A stretch of 64,000 nt of DNA from DASQYE01 sp036389675 (lineage in GTDB: Bacteria; Acidobacteriota; Blastocatellia; Pyrinomonadales; Pyrinomonadaceae): contig DASVWI010000012.1 in the NCBI GenBank assembly GCA_036389675.1, forward strand, positions 1 to 64,000, written 5' to 3'. Shown in pieces: positions 25,666 to 33,845 of this stretch. The notes under the pieces were generated by a model. It was given only the letters and a program-made list of their open reading frames with translations. It was not told where the DNA came from and ran no database searches. Position numbers and translations under genes: made by a program. How positions within the stretch are numbered: position 1 is the stretch's first letter; each line of letters opens with the position of its first letter.

Positions 25666-27864
25666 TTACGGCGTAATGGTGAAATGCTCCGCGCGTGAGG
25701 CAGTGCTTTGCCCGTTCTGCACCGTCACCCTCAACTCGTAATCCCCGGGCTTGTATTTATCAATCGGGATGGCGCTCGCATATTGAATCCGGCCCGAAGA
25801 ATCCGGCGCGGGCAGCTCGGTGGAAGTCTGGCCGAGAACCTTCCCGCCCTGCACGATTTCCAGCTTCAGCTTAGTGGCAGAGGCAGACCCCTGTGGCGGA
25901 TAGACGGTCACGAAGAAGGCCACGTTTTTGATCGCAGATTTACGCAGCGGCTCATTCATGTTCGGGTAGATGAGCACCTCGCCGAAATGGAAAGGGTTTG
26001 GCGTGCCCTGCTCGTTGGCCGTCAGCTTCTCCGCGCTTTTGATGATGACGATGCTGCTCAGACGCAGGCGCGACTGATCTGCATCTGAGACGTTGAGGCT
26101 GCCCGTATCCTTACTGGCGCGCTCGTTGGTCGCGTCGTAGACGACAGACTTGAGCGTGTAGCGTCCGGGCACAAGCTGCGTCTCGCGGTAGAAAAGGATC
26201 TTGCCGCCTTTGGCCGCTTCGAGTTTGTCCAGTTGGCCGCCGAGCAAGTATTGCGCGCTCAGCTTGCGGACTACGTGCCCGGCTTCATCCTCGATGAGCA
26301 CGATGACGGAGAAGTTCGTCGAGTAAGACTTCTTCTCGTTGTTCAGGACGAAATTGATTGAGCTGGCGGGCACTTCGACCATGAGGGGAACGAGGCCGGG
26401 TTTGCCGGTCTCCGGGAAATTGAAGGCCGCGACGCGAGAGACGAAGGCATCGGGCTGCGGCGGCCTGCCGCTGAGGAGCGCGAGCGCTGGAACTTCGTAG
26501 TCGAGTACGGGCGTGTCGTAAGAATTACTGATGGCGTAGTAGCCTTTGCGCGCCTGAACTTCCACGCCCGGACGGTTGACCTTGAGGCTGATCTGGCGGA
26601 AGTGACCGTCGAAGTTCTGATTGGCCGGGCTGTAGGACAAGAGGTAATAGGCGTGCAGGTCTTCGTCCACCTGACGCAGACGCGTTCCGGGGTTGTTGGT
26701 GTTGCTGATAAGGATGCCGCCGGTCTGGTCTGCCAGTTGGCCGAGTCCGCTTTCGGGATTCAGGCGCAGCAGGTCTTCATTGCGCTCCAAATCTCTGGTC
26801 ATCGGGCCGCCCGTCCCATCGCTCGGACTTCCTGCAATGCGCGCGCGCTTTTGGCCGAGGGCCACCATGGCGCGTCCGGCCTCGGCGTCAACGCTCTCGA
26901 CGCGCAGCCCCGCGGCGTCCACTGTGTAGATGCTGACGTTGGCGCGGTTGGCCGCGCTGATGACGCTGCGAAAATGCGACTGCACGGCAGGCGGAATCGC
27001 CACGCCTTCCGAGAAGAAAATCAGCGCCTTGCGACCGGGCAGGCGGCCCATCGCGTTGAGGATGGCGAGCAGCCCTTCGGTCGTCGCAAAGCCCTGTTGG
27101 TTGCGCTCAAGTCGCTCGAAGCCTTCGACGGCGCGCTGGGTCATTTCGGCCAACTGTTGCGCTGCGGCAATCGCTCCGGCAGAGCCCATGTCCTGCCCGT
27201 TGCTCTCCATCGCGGTTTGAGCCGCCGTAGCGCTCTGGCTCTGAAGCGCGGCCTGACTTTGCGAAAGTCCTGTTATCTGCCCGGTGTTTGATGAAAAGCT
27301 TGCGGGAGGTTGTGCGACGGCGTGGTCAATGGCTTGCCGGATGAGTCGGCCATCGTTCGTAAAGGATTGGATGGCCCTGAGCGAGAGGTCAATGTTGAAG
27401 ACCCCTATGAAATCATCCGAGCGCACTTCGTTACCCACGTAACTGAGCGCGGCGTTGTGTGCCCTCTTGCGCGCGTCTGGCGAGAGGCGGTCGAAGACGA
27501 GTGCGACCGCGCTGATACGATTTGTGTTGGCGGGCGACGTTCCTCGCGGCGGGGCCGCCGGCTGTGAGGTCGTGGGCGTTTCTTTAGCATCGGAAGCGCC
27601 GGGCGTCATTGTCTGCCCGCGCGTGATGAAGTTGAATGATTTGACATCCTGCCGCACGCCGTCCTCGTAGATTTCAAAGTCCGACGGCTTGAGGTCTTTG
27701 ACGACGTGCCCTTTCTTATCTTTCACGACGGCGTCGAGCAAAATCTCGTTCGTGCCAACCACCACTCTTTCGTAATCCTCATCCTGCGGCTCCTGGGCCG
27801 CGGGCGAGAAAGCAGGTGTGACAACAGATGCGAATATTAAAATAGACGTGGCAAATATTTTCAT
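25666..27864 (-). CDS. Secreted VWFA-related domain protein (acidobacterial type)
   Basis: 732 aa from the ATG at 27864 (GAGGG upstream), signal peptide MKIFATSILIFASVVTPAFS. The N-terminal segment (residues about 35-80, ILLDAVVKDKKGHVVKDLKP, DFEIYEDGVRQDV) is the hallmark of the VWFA-related proteins abundant in Acidobacteriota. The VWA fold spans about 118-400, with VALVFDRLSPDAR where the MIDAS would be and ALIFFSEGV further on. The strict DxSxS is not present, so metal binding is doubtful. YYLLSYSPAN and VQARKGYYA close the domain. The C-terminal third is beta-rich and unrecognised. Function unknown. Confidence 0.88.
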   Translation of the reverse strand: MKIFATSILIFASVVTPAFSPAAQEPQDEDYERVVVGTNEILLDAVVKDKKGHVVKDLKPSDFEIYEDGVRQDVKSFNFITRGQTMTPGASDAKETPTTSQPAAPPRGTSPANTNRISAVALVFDRLSPDARKRAHNAALSYVGNEVRSDDFIGVFNIDLSLRAIQSFTNDGRLIRQAIDHAVAQPPASFSSNTGQITGLSQSQAALQSQSATAAQTAMESNGQDMGSAGAIAAAQQLAEMTQRAVEGFERLERNQQGFATTEGLLAILNAMGRLPGRKALIFFSEGVAIPPAVQSHFRSVISAANRANVSIYTVDAAGLRVESVDAEAGRAMVALGQKRARIAGSPSDGTGGPMTRDLERNEDLLRLNPESGLGQLADQTGGILISNTNNPGTRLRQVDEDLHAYYLLSYSPANQNFDGHFRQISLKVNRPGVEVQARKGYYAISNSYDTPVLDYEVPALALLSGRPPQPDAFVSRVAAFNFPETGKPGLVPLMVEVPASSINFVLNNEKKSYSTNFSVIVLIEDEAGHVVRKLSAQYLLGGQLDKLEAAKGGKILFYRETQLVPGRYTLKSVVYDATNERASKDTGSLNVSDADQSRLRLSSIVIIKSAEKLTANEQGTPNPFHFGEVLIYPNMNEPLRKSAIKNVAFFVTVYPPQGSASATKLKLEIVQGGKVLGQTSTELPAPDSSGRIQYASAIPIDKYKPGDYELRVTVQNGQSTASRAEHFTITP

Positions 27865-28164
27865 GGCAACCCTCTCGGATGCGAAGCAGTTTACGTTAGC
27901 CCCCTTAATTTTCAATCTCTACTTGAAGATGGTAGCCGGAGTTTAGAGCGGCGAGACTGACGCCCCCTCCCTGCTAAGCTTCACATTGGTTGATGGCCCG
28001 AACAAAAGGGTCTTCGGCCAGCGCCTGCATGGCAAGGGCGCTATCAGAGACCCGGGCTCTTGCTCGCAGCCGCCTGCATGATGGAAGACCGTTTTATACT
28101 CTCCCAGTCCAAATTTGCGAATTCGTTCGACAAAATTAATTTATCGAGGGCATAAAATTTTTTC

Positions 28165-28193
28165 TTGACAAAGATTTGGATTAGTAATAACTT
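28165..28193 (+). promoter_or_regulatory. Candidate promoter of the TonB receptor gene
   Basis: Perfect -35 TTGACA (28165-28170), a 17-base spacer and a weak -10 TAACTT (28188-28193). The same CTTGACA start is found before the related operon promoter at 56419. The shared element directly downstream supports that this is a real start region. Confidence 0.5.
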
Positions 28194-28214
28194 TTGCTGG
28201 GTCTTACAACAAAG
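28191..28214 (+). promoter_or_regulatory. 24-nt shared cis element, copy A
   Basis: CTTTTG, three variable bases, then GGTCTTACAACAAAG. The same arrangement with 21 identical bases and identical spacing is at 56449-56472, just after another TTGACA promoter. It overlaps the end of the -10 region and the expected start site, a typical place for a repressor operator. The ends TTTG and CAAA form a short inverted repeat. Confidence 0.65.
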
Positions 28215-28481
28215 CATCATAGATCAAACTTCCGGGTCTGAAAACAGTTTAATCGCTTCGGTTCTATGCGGCGAGATCCCCCCTGCTCGTCAGCATAGTC
28301 TGAATGATCAGGTTGGAGAGCGGCCTCGCAGGGTCGAAAATATGCGAGCGATCTTTCCGGCCTATCGCTTTTCAAAAGCTTGAGCCTTCACTTCGATGCA
28401 CCCCTATGCGTCGAAAATTTGAATTCTTGGCTGCACATACTCTTAGTTAACTCCACACCTGGGGTCTTTCGGAGGCGACTC

Positions 28482-31400
28482 ATGCGAACGCTAGGGCCGA
28501 TGCGACGACTAAACCACGGCGCTTCTCAACACTCTTCTGACAACGCGGGGAAAATCCGACTCCTTGCTTTCTCGCTGCTCTCGATTCTGATTCTGTTTGC
28601 GAGCGCAACCGCCTCATTCGCTCAAGGGAGCAGTAGTACCTTGCGCGGTGTGGTCAAAGACCCGCAGGGCGCGGTCGTCCCCGGCGCGACCGTGACGCTC
28701 ACAAGCGACACGCGCGGCAGCGAGCGGCAAGTGACGAGCAGCGGCGCGGGCACATACGTCTTCACCTCCGTTGACCCCGGAGCTTATACCCTGAAGGTCG
28801 AGATGCAGGGGTTCAAAGCTTATCAGCAGAAGGTGACTCTATCCCCGAGCGAGACTCGCGGTGTTGACGCAGAGTTGGAGATCGGCGTCACCGGCGAGGT
28901 GACAGTGGTTGACGAGCCGCCAACCATCAAGACGGAGACGGGTGAGAGGTCGGAAACCATCACCGCCAGCCAGATTGAAAACCTCTCGATCATCAGCCGC
29001 AGCAGTTTGGAACTCTTGCGCGTTCTTCCCGGCGTCGTCGCCCCTGATCCGTCAGACCCGAACTCCGGTACTGATCGCGTTGCGTTTGGCGGGGGTGCAA
29101 ACGCCACAGCGAATTACACCGTCAACGGCATCCGTGGTCAGAACAACAACGTGAGCATTGACGGCGCGCGAGTCGTTGACGTGGGGGCTAACAGTGGGAC
29201 GCTGATCACCCCCAACGTGGACATGGTTCAGGAGGTGACCGTCAAGTCGAGCAACTTCGCCGCCGAGTACGGCAGCGGCGGCGTTCAGGTTCTGGTGACG
29301 ACCAAAGCTGGCAGCAGAGATTTCCACGGCGAACTCTACGATTATTTCCGGCCCAACACGCTGCAAGCCAGTGACCGCTCCAACACCATCGCCGGCGCGC
29401 CCCGCCCTCAAACCAGCTTCCAGTATCCCGGCGGTAATATCGGCGGCCCGCTGCTGATACCTTTCACCAGATTCAATCGTCAACGCGACCGGCTCTTCTT
29501 CTTCGTGGGCTTTGAGGTGCAACGTCAGAGGCCGGATCGCGGCTCAAAAACCGGCACTGTTCCAACTCTGGCAGAAAGAAATGGAGACTTCAGTAACTCG
29601 CCGGGAATCGGCGCCGGGCCGGCAGCCTTCATATCCACCGTCCGTACTCCGAATCAGGGAGGCCACCTCTGCCCGCCGACCACCATCGGGTGGTCTGATT
29701 GTGACGGTCAGAACGGCCAGCCGTTGCCAGTACCGAACGCGAACTTTACCCCGTACAGAGACCCGCTCGGCTCAGCCCTGCTGAACCTGTACCCGCTGCC
29801 CAACTTTACTCCGGCTCCGGGCAGTGTGCTGGCGGCCCAGAGGCGAAACTATTCTTCAAACCTGGTCTCGCCCACCAACAGAACTGACCTGAAGATGCGC
29901 TTCGATCTCAAAGTTACCGAGAAGACCAACGCGTATCTTCGTTTGGCGCGCGAGGCCGAAAGGGATGATACCCCGTACGGCCTCTGGTGGGGGCCTTCCT
30001 CCTTTGAGCTGCCGAGCCACGTCGTGGGCCAAAACAATGGCCGCTCGGCGGCGCTCAACATCACGAGCGTGCTGAGCCCGACGATGACGAACGAGCTGGT
30101 CATCAGCGCGAGCCGTGGCATCGGGGCTTACGACTACGCAGACCCGTCCAAGGTCTCCAAGTCTGCCTTGGGCCTGCAGAACCTACAGCTGCCTTTGGGT
30201 AACCGCGCGCAGACCGCTTACGCCCCGGTGCAACTGATTAGCTGGGAATCCCAGAACGCGCACCTGTGGGAGCCGGGCGGTCTCCCGATATTCGCCCTCA
30301 CCAAGAGGTATCTGGTGACGGAAACCCTATCCAAGGTCTACAACAACCACACGCTGAAATTCGGCGGGCTGATTGAGCGCGTCGATCAGGTGCGCAATGA
30401 TAGCAGCAACGTCGAGGGACGCATCGAGTTTGAAGCCAGCCAGGCGAGAACCACCGGCAACGCCTTTGCGAACCTCTACACGGGGCGGATCAACAGCATT
30501 TCCCAGGACACAAATGTGCCGGTCGGCCACTTCAGGTTCTGGGATTTCGAGATGTTCGCGCAGGATACCTGGAAAGTGCGTCCGAACGTGACGCTCGAGT
30601 ATGGCTTGCGCTTGTCCTACTTCACTAACAATGAGGAGACAACCGGGCTGGGGACGGTCTTTGACCCGGCGGCCTACGTCCGCGGGCAGGGGGCTTACCT
30701 GCCGGGGGCGAATGGGCAGCCAGACCTGAACAGGCCGAATGGTTTCCTGACGGCGGCTCGCGGCGAGATTCCTAAGAGCGTCTACAGTGGCAATCCGGGC
30801 ATGCGTTATGCTCCCCGCCTGAATGTCGCATGGGACATTTTTGGCGACGGCACGACGGTGCTGCGCGGCGGTGCGGGCCTCTTCTACAACCGGCCTCAGG
30901 GAAACCTTGTGTACCGCCCGCTGCTGCTGCCGCCGAATCTGCAGACCGTGAATGCCGACAGTTGGGGCGCGCCCAACAACGACATCACGCTGGGCACTCT
31001 GGGCAACTTCAACCCGGTCGCGCAAGCCCCGGGCGCTAACTGTCGCGTCGTGGGCAACTGCCCCGGGCCTTTCACCTCGCAGGATCGAAACTCAAACGAC
31101 ATCCCGCGAGTTTTCAGCACCAGCATCTCGCTGGCGCGGCGCTTGCCCTTCAAGAACGTGCTGGAGGTTGCTTACGTCGGCACATTCGGACGCCATCTGC
31201 CGACGCGCCACGGGATCAACTTCGTTCTCGACTCTCTGACTTCCGGCAGGTTCGGCAATGACTGCCCGAACGGCCCGAATTGTGCCGACATGTCGAACCC
31301 GGTTCACCGCGCCGCGGTGGGCAACAACCCTGCTGCTTTGGCGCAACTGCTGCCGTTCCCGGCCTACAACGGCGGGAGCGGAGGTATCGAGATGCAGGAG

Positions 31401-32339
31401 TTCGACGGCACGTCGAACTACCACTCGCTACAGTTGACGCTCAATAGGCAGTTGGGCAAGAGATTGCAGTACTTCCTGACCTATACCTTCTCGAAGGCGC
31501 TCGGCACTACTGCGACGGGCGAGTCCAATGGCGATGCCGTCGTCGACCCGCTCGACGTGCGCGGGCGCAACTACAGCGTGCTGCCTTTCGACCGGACGCA
31601 CATCTTCAACCTGTCGTACAACTATAATTTCCCGGATTTGGCGCGCGGCTCGTTTAGGAACTGGTTCACGAAGGGGGCGCTGAACGGCTGGCAGATGTCC
31701 GGCATCACGACGTTCCAGAGCGGCAGGCCCATTCGCGTGAGGCTCACCGGCGCAATAAGCGGCAACAGCGTGCTCTTCTCGTTCTTCGGCAACAACGCTT
31801 CGCCCGGCATTAACGCGACCTCCGGTTCCATCATGCCGGTCATCCTGCACAACCCTGTGACGGGGAACACGGACCTCAATGCGACGTACATCGACCCGTC
31901 GGCCTTCGCCGTCCCGGCCTTCGGCACCAGCGGCCCATACGTGCCGCCGTACTACATCCGCAGCCCGTCAACGACCAACTTTGACGTGACGCTCTTCAAG
32001 AACTTCAACATCACTGAGAGCAAGAAGCTTCAGTTCAGACTGGGTGTCTTCGATCTTCTCAATCAGGCGTTCCCGAACCCGGACCTCGGCGACATAGGGT
32101 CGCTCAACGGCACGAGCCTGTCGCTGAACACTCTGAACACCATCAATCCGGCGACCGGCACGTGCTTCAGGATTCCTGTGGGGACGCCTACGGGCACTGG
32201 CACTATCGCGTCAGACAGTACGCTGTGCGATCCGACCAAGGGCTTTACCATCGACCCGAATTCGCTCAGCACCTTCGGCAGGATCGTCAGCAAGCACGGC
32301 CACCGAAGAGTAGAACTGGCCTTGAAGTTCTACTTCTAA
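28482..32339 (+). CDS. TonB-dependent receptor with carboxypeptidase-regulatory-like domain (Oar-like)
   Basis: 1285 aa from the ATG at 28482, which has GGAGG 6 nt upstream; the frame is open earlier but unconserved. A signal peptide ending near SATASFAQ is followed by a carboxypeptidase-regulatory-like beta-sandwich (about 50-140, LRGVVKDPQGAVVPGATVTL). A plug domain follows (about 150-270, NYTVNGIRGQNNNVSIDGAR), then a long outer-membrane barrel ending in VELALKFYF with a terminal Phe. This Oar-like class replaces SusC in Acidobacteriota; no SusD is encoded nearby. It probably imports oligosaccharides released by the enzymes around it. A strong terminator follows immediately. Confidence 0.94.
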   Translation: MRTLGPMRRLNHGASQHSSDNAGKIRLLAFSLLSILILFASATASFAQGSSSTLRGVVKDPQGAVVPGATVTLTSDTRGSERQVTSSGAGTYVFTSVDPGAYTLKVEMQGFKAYQQKVTLSPSETRGVDAELEIGVTGEVTVVDEPPTIKTETGERSETITASQIENLSIISRSSLELLRVLPGVVAPDPSDPNSGTDRVAFGGGANATANYTVNGIRGQNNNVSIDGARVVDVGANSGTLITPNVDMVQEVTVKSSNFAAEYGSGGVQVLVTTKAGSRDFHGELYDYFRPNTLQASDRSNTIAGAPRPQTSFQYPGGNIGGPLLIPFTRFNRQRDRLFFFVGFEVQRQRPDRGSKTGTVPTLAERNGDFSNSPGIGAGPAAFISTVRTPNQGGHLCPPTTIGWSDCDGQNGQPLPVPNANFTPYRDPLGSALLNLYPLPNFTPAPGSVLAAQRRNYSSNLVSPTNRTDLKMRFDLKVTEKTNAYLRLAREAERDDTPYGLWWGPSSFELPSHVVGQNNGRSAALNITSVLSPTMTNELVISASRGIGAYDYADPSKVSKSALGLQNLQLPLGNRAQTAYAPVQLISWESQNAHLWEPGGLPIFALTKRYLVTETLSKVYNNHTLKFGGLIERVDQVRNDSSNVEGRIEFEASQARTTGNAFANLYTGRINSISQDTNVPVGHFRFWDFEMFAQDTWKVRPNVTLEYGLRLSYFTNNEETTGLGTVFDPAAYVRGQGAYLPGANGQPDLNRPNGFLTAARGEIPKSVYSGNPGMRYAPRLNVAWDIFGDGTTVLRGGAGLFYNRPQGNLVYRPLLLPPNLQTVNADSWGAPNNDITLGTLGNFNPVAQAPGANCRVVGNCPGPFTSQDRNSNDIPRVFSTSISLARRLPFKNVLEVAYVGTFGRHLPTRHGINFVLDSLTSGRFGNDCPNGPNCADMSNPVHRAAVGNNPAALAQLLPFPAYNGGSGGIEMQEFDGTSNYHSLQLTLNRQLGKRLQYFLTYTFSKALGTTATGESNGDAVVDPLDVRGRNYSVLPFDRTHIFNLSYNYNFPDLARGSFRNWFTKGALNGWQMSGITTFQSGRPIRVRLTGAISGNSVLFSFFGNNASPGINATSGSIMPVILHNPVTGNTDLNATYIDPSAFAVPAFGTSGPYVPPYYIRSPSTTNFDVTLFKNFNITESKKLQFRLGVFDLLNQAFPNPDLGDIGSLNGTSLSLNTLNTINPATGTCFRIPVGTPTGTGTIASDSTLCDPTKGFTIDPNSLSTFGRIVSKHGHRRVELALKFYF

Positions 32340-32368
32340 GTAGGTTGGATAACAGGCAAGTCAAGACG

Positions 32369-32414
32369 CTGGTGCGAAACGGGGAGCGCTCCCCGTTTCG
32401 CACCAGAACTCTTT
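32369..32414 (+). terminator. Rho-independent terminator after the TonB receptor
   Basis: A perfect 38-base palindrome (32369-32406), arms CTGGTGCGAAACGGGGAGC and its exact complement, followed by AACTCTTTT. It starts 30 bases after the receptor stop codon. Because it is symmetrical it could form a stem of at least 17 pairs. Confidence 0.9.
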
Positions 32415-32550
32415 TGTCCGCTTATTCTGATTAATTGTTCATGCGGGTTCGTAGCGCCCGGCTTCTGAGTCGGTCTGTTCATCTCTTTTAAGGGAGGCGG
32501 AAGTTCCTATATATTGGCGTCAAGGTTAGGCGGCGGAGGTAAAGCCATTA

Positions 32551-33627
32551 ATGATTGTGACACGTCCTCAACCTAAAGCTTGTGGCGCTGGCGCAAATCT
32601 CTTCAGCGGCCCGACTGTAACTCTCCTCGCCCTTCTTCTTCTCGGACTTTCGGCCTCCGGCACGCAAGCGCAACCGAGAGAACTGCCGAGGACGGCGCAG
32701 CCAAACAGAGTTCTGACCATTCAGGGGCGCGTCTCTCTTCCGGAGGGCATACCTGCCGAACGCGTTCTCGTGACGCTCATCAACAGCGCAGGAGTGCCGC
32801 GCCAGGCCTATACCACCGAGCAGGGTCGGTATGAATTTTCAGGGATAGAGGAAGGCCGCTACACTTTGACCGCGGAGAGTGTGAGCGATCCCCGTCTAAC
32901 GTCCGAGCGTGTCGAGGCCGAGACGAACACTACAGCGACAGGTAACCTGATCGTTAATCTAGGCCTTCGCAAAGAAGCGGAGAGCCCGGCCAGTCTTAAC
33001 TCGGCGGGGGTCGTAACGACAGCCGAGGCGAGGCAAAAAGTACCTAAGGATGCGCGTAAGGCGTTCAAAGAAGGGCTCAGGTTCAGAAGCGCCAACCGAC
33101 CCGACAAGGCTCTGGAAAGCTTTACCCGCGCCATCGAACTCTATCCGGAATATTACCAGGCGCTCGCCGAGCGCGGAGACTTGCGCGTGCTTCAGCGTAA
33201 GTTGGAGGAAGCTGCTACTGATTTCGCGGCGGCCTTAAAGGCTAACCCGCAATACGGACCAGCCCTGCGCGGGGCAGGCTACTGCAAGCTGGAGAAAAGA
33301 GAGTTTGCCGAGGCCGTCAAGGATTTCGAGAAGCTGCTTTCGACCCAGCCCGATAGTGCCAACACTTATCTGTTGCTCGGAATCGCGTACCTTGAACTGG
33401 ACCGCCGCGACGAGGCCCGGTCTGCGCTCTTTAGGGCGCTCAGCTTCAACACGCCGCACGAGCTGCGGGCCTACATCTATCTGGCAAAACTGTACGCCCG
33501 CGAGCGCCTTTACGCCGAAGCGGCGGAGGAGCTGCATAAGTATCTCGAAGCAAACCCGAACGATCCAGAGGCTGCCTATCTAAAGGCGATTGAATCTCAG
33601 TGGCGCGCACGCGCGGCCTCTCCCTGA
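32551..33627 (+). CDS. Secreted TPR protein with N-terminal carboxypeptidase-regulatory-like domain
   Basis: 358 aa with a signal peptide (VTLLALLLLGLSASGTQAQ). Residues about 52-130 form a beta-sandwich of the carboxypeptidase-regulatory type (TIQGRVSLPEGIPAERVLVT, GRYEFSGIEEGRYTL), the same kind of domain as on the TonB receptor. Residues about 165-350 contain five or more TPR units (KALESFTRAIELYPEYYQAL, EAAEELHKYLEANPNDPEAA). GGAGGT lies 11 nt before the ATG. It is the first of five genes in the same orientation after the receptor terminator. A periplasmic scaffold or binding role is likely but not shown. Confidence 0.88.
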   Translation: MIVTRPQPKACGAGANLFSGPTVTLLALLLLGLSASGTQAQPRELPRTAQPNRVLTIQGRVSLPEGIPAERVLVTLINSAGVPRQAYTTEQGRYEFSGIEEGRYTLTAESVSDPRLTSERVEAETNTTATGNLIVNLGLRKEAESPASLNSAGVVTTAEARQKVPKDARKAFKEGLRFRSANRPDKALESFTRAIELYPEYYQALAERGDLRVLQRKLEEAATDFAAALKANPQYGPALRGAGYCKLEKREFAEAVKDFEKLLSTQPDSANTYLLLGIAYLELDRRDEARSALFRALSFNTPHELRAYIYLAKLYARERLYAEAAEELHKYLEANPNDPEAAYLKAIESQWRARAASP

Positions 33628-33727
33628 CCGAGTCGGCGTAGTGAGCGAGTCGGGTTTAATTGACAGCGCCATCAGCCATTGGCCCGGAGTTTCCGAACCG
33701 AGCGACTACTTGGCCGACGGCCCATCT

Positions 33728-33756
33728 TTGTGGAGTCGGAATCGCTAAGATATAAT
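33728..33756 (+). promoter_or_regulatory. Candidate promoter before the duplicated TPR gene
   Basis: TTGTGG (33728-33733), a 17-base spacer and a perfect TATAAT (33751-33756). Six bases further is an inverted repeat, CTTAC-GAAT-GTAAG (33762-33775). The leader to the ATG at 33846 is about 85 nt. Confidence 0.5.
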
Positions 33757-33845
33757 CGGCGCTTACGAATGTAAGACGTGGATGTCTCCCCGCGAAGCGT
33801 TCAGGTAATAATCCCAGCATTGCGGTCACCCCGGCGAAGTCTTCT

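Larger units (their letters stand above)
27865..28481. other. Long divergent intergenic region upstream of the first TonB receptor
   Basis: About 620 bases between the VWA gene and the TonB receptor. It contains a candidate plus-strand promoter (28165-28193), the 24-nt element shared with the xylan operon (28191-28214) and a leader of roughly 270 nt with no recognised riboswitch. GCCTGCATG occurs twice in the left half (near 28025 and 28072). Short open frames here have no ribosome binding sites. Confidence 0.5.
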
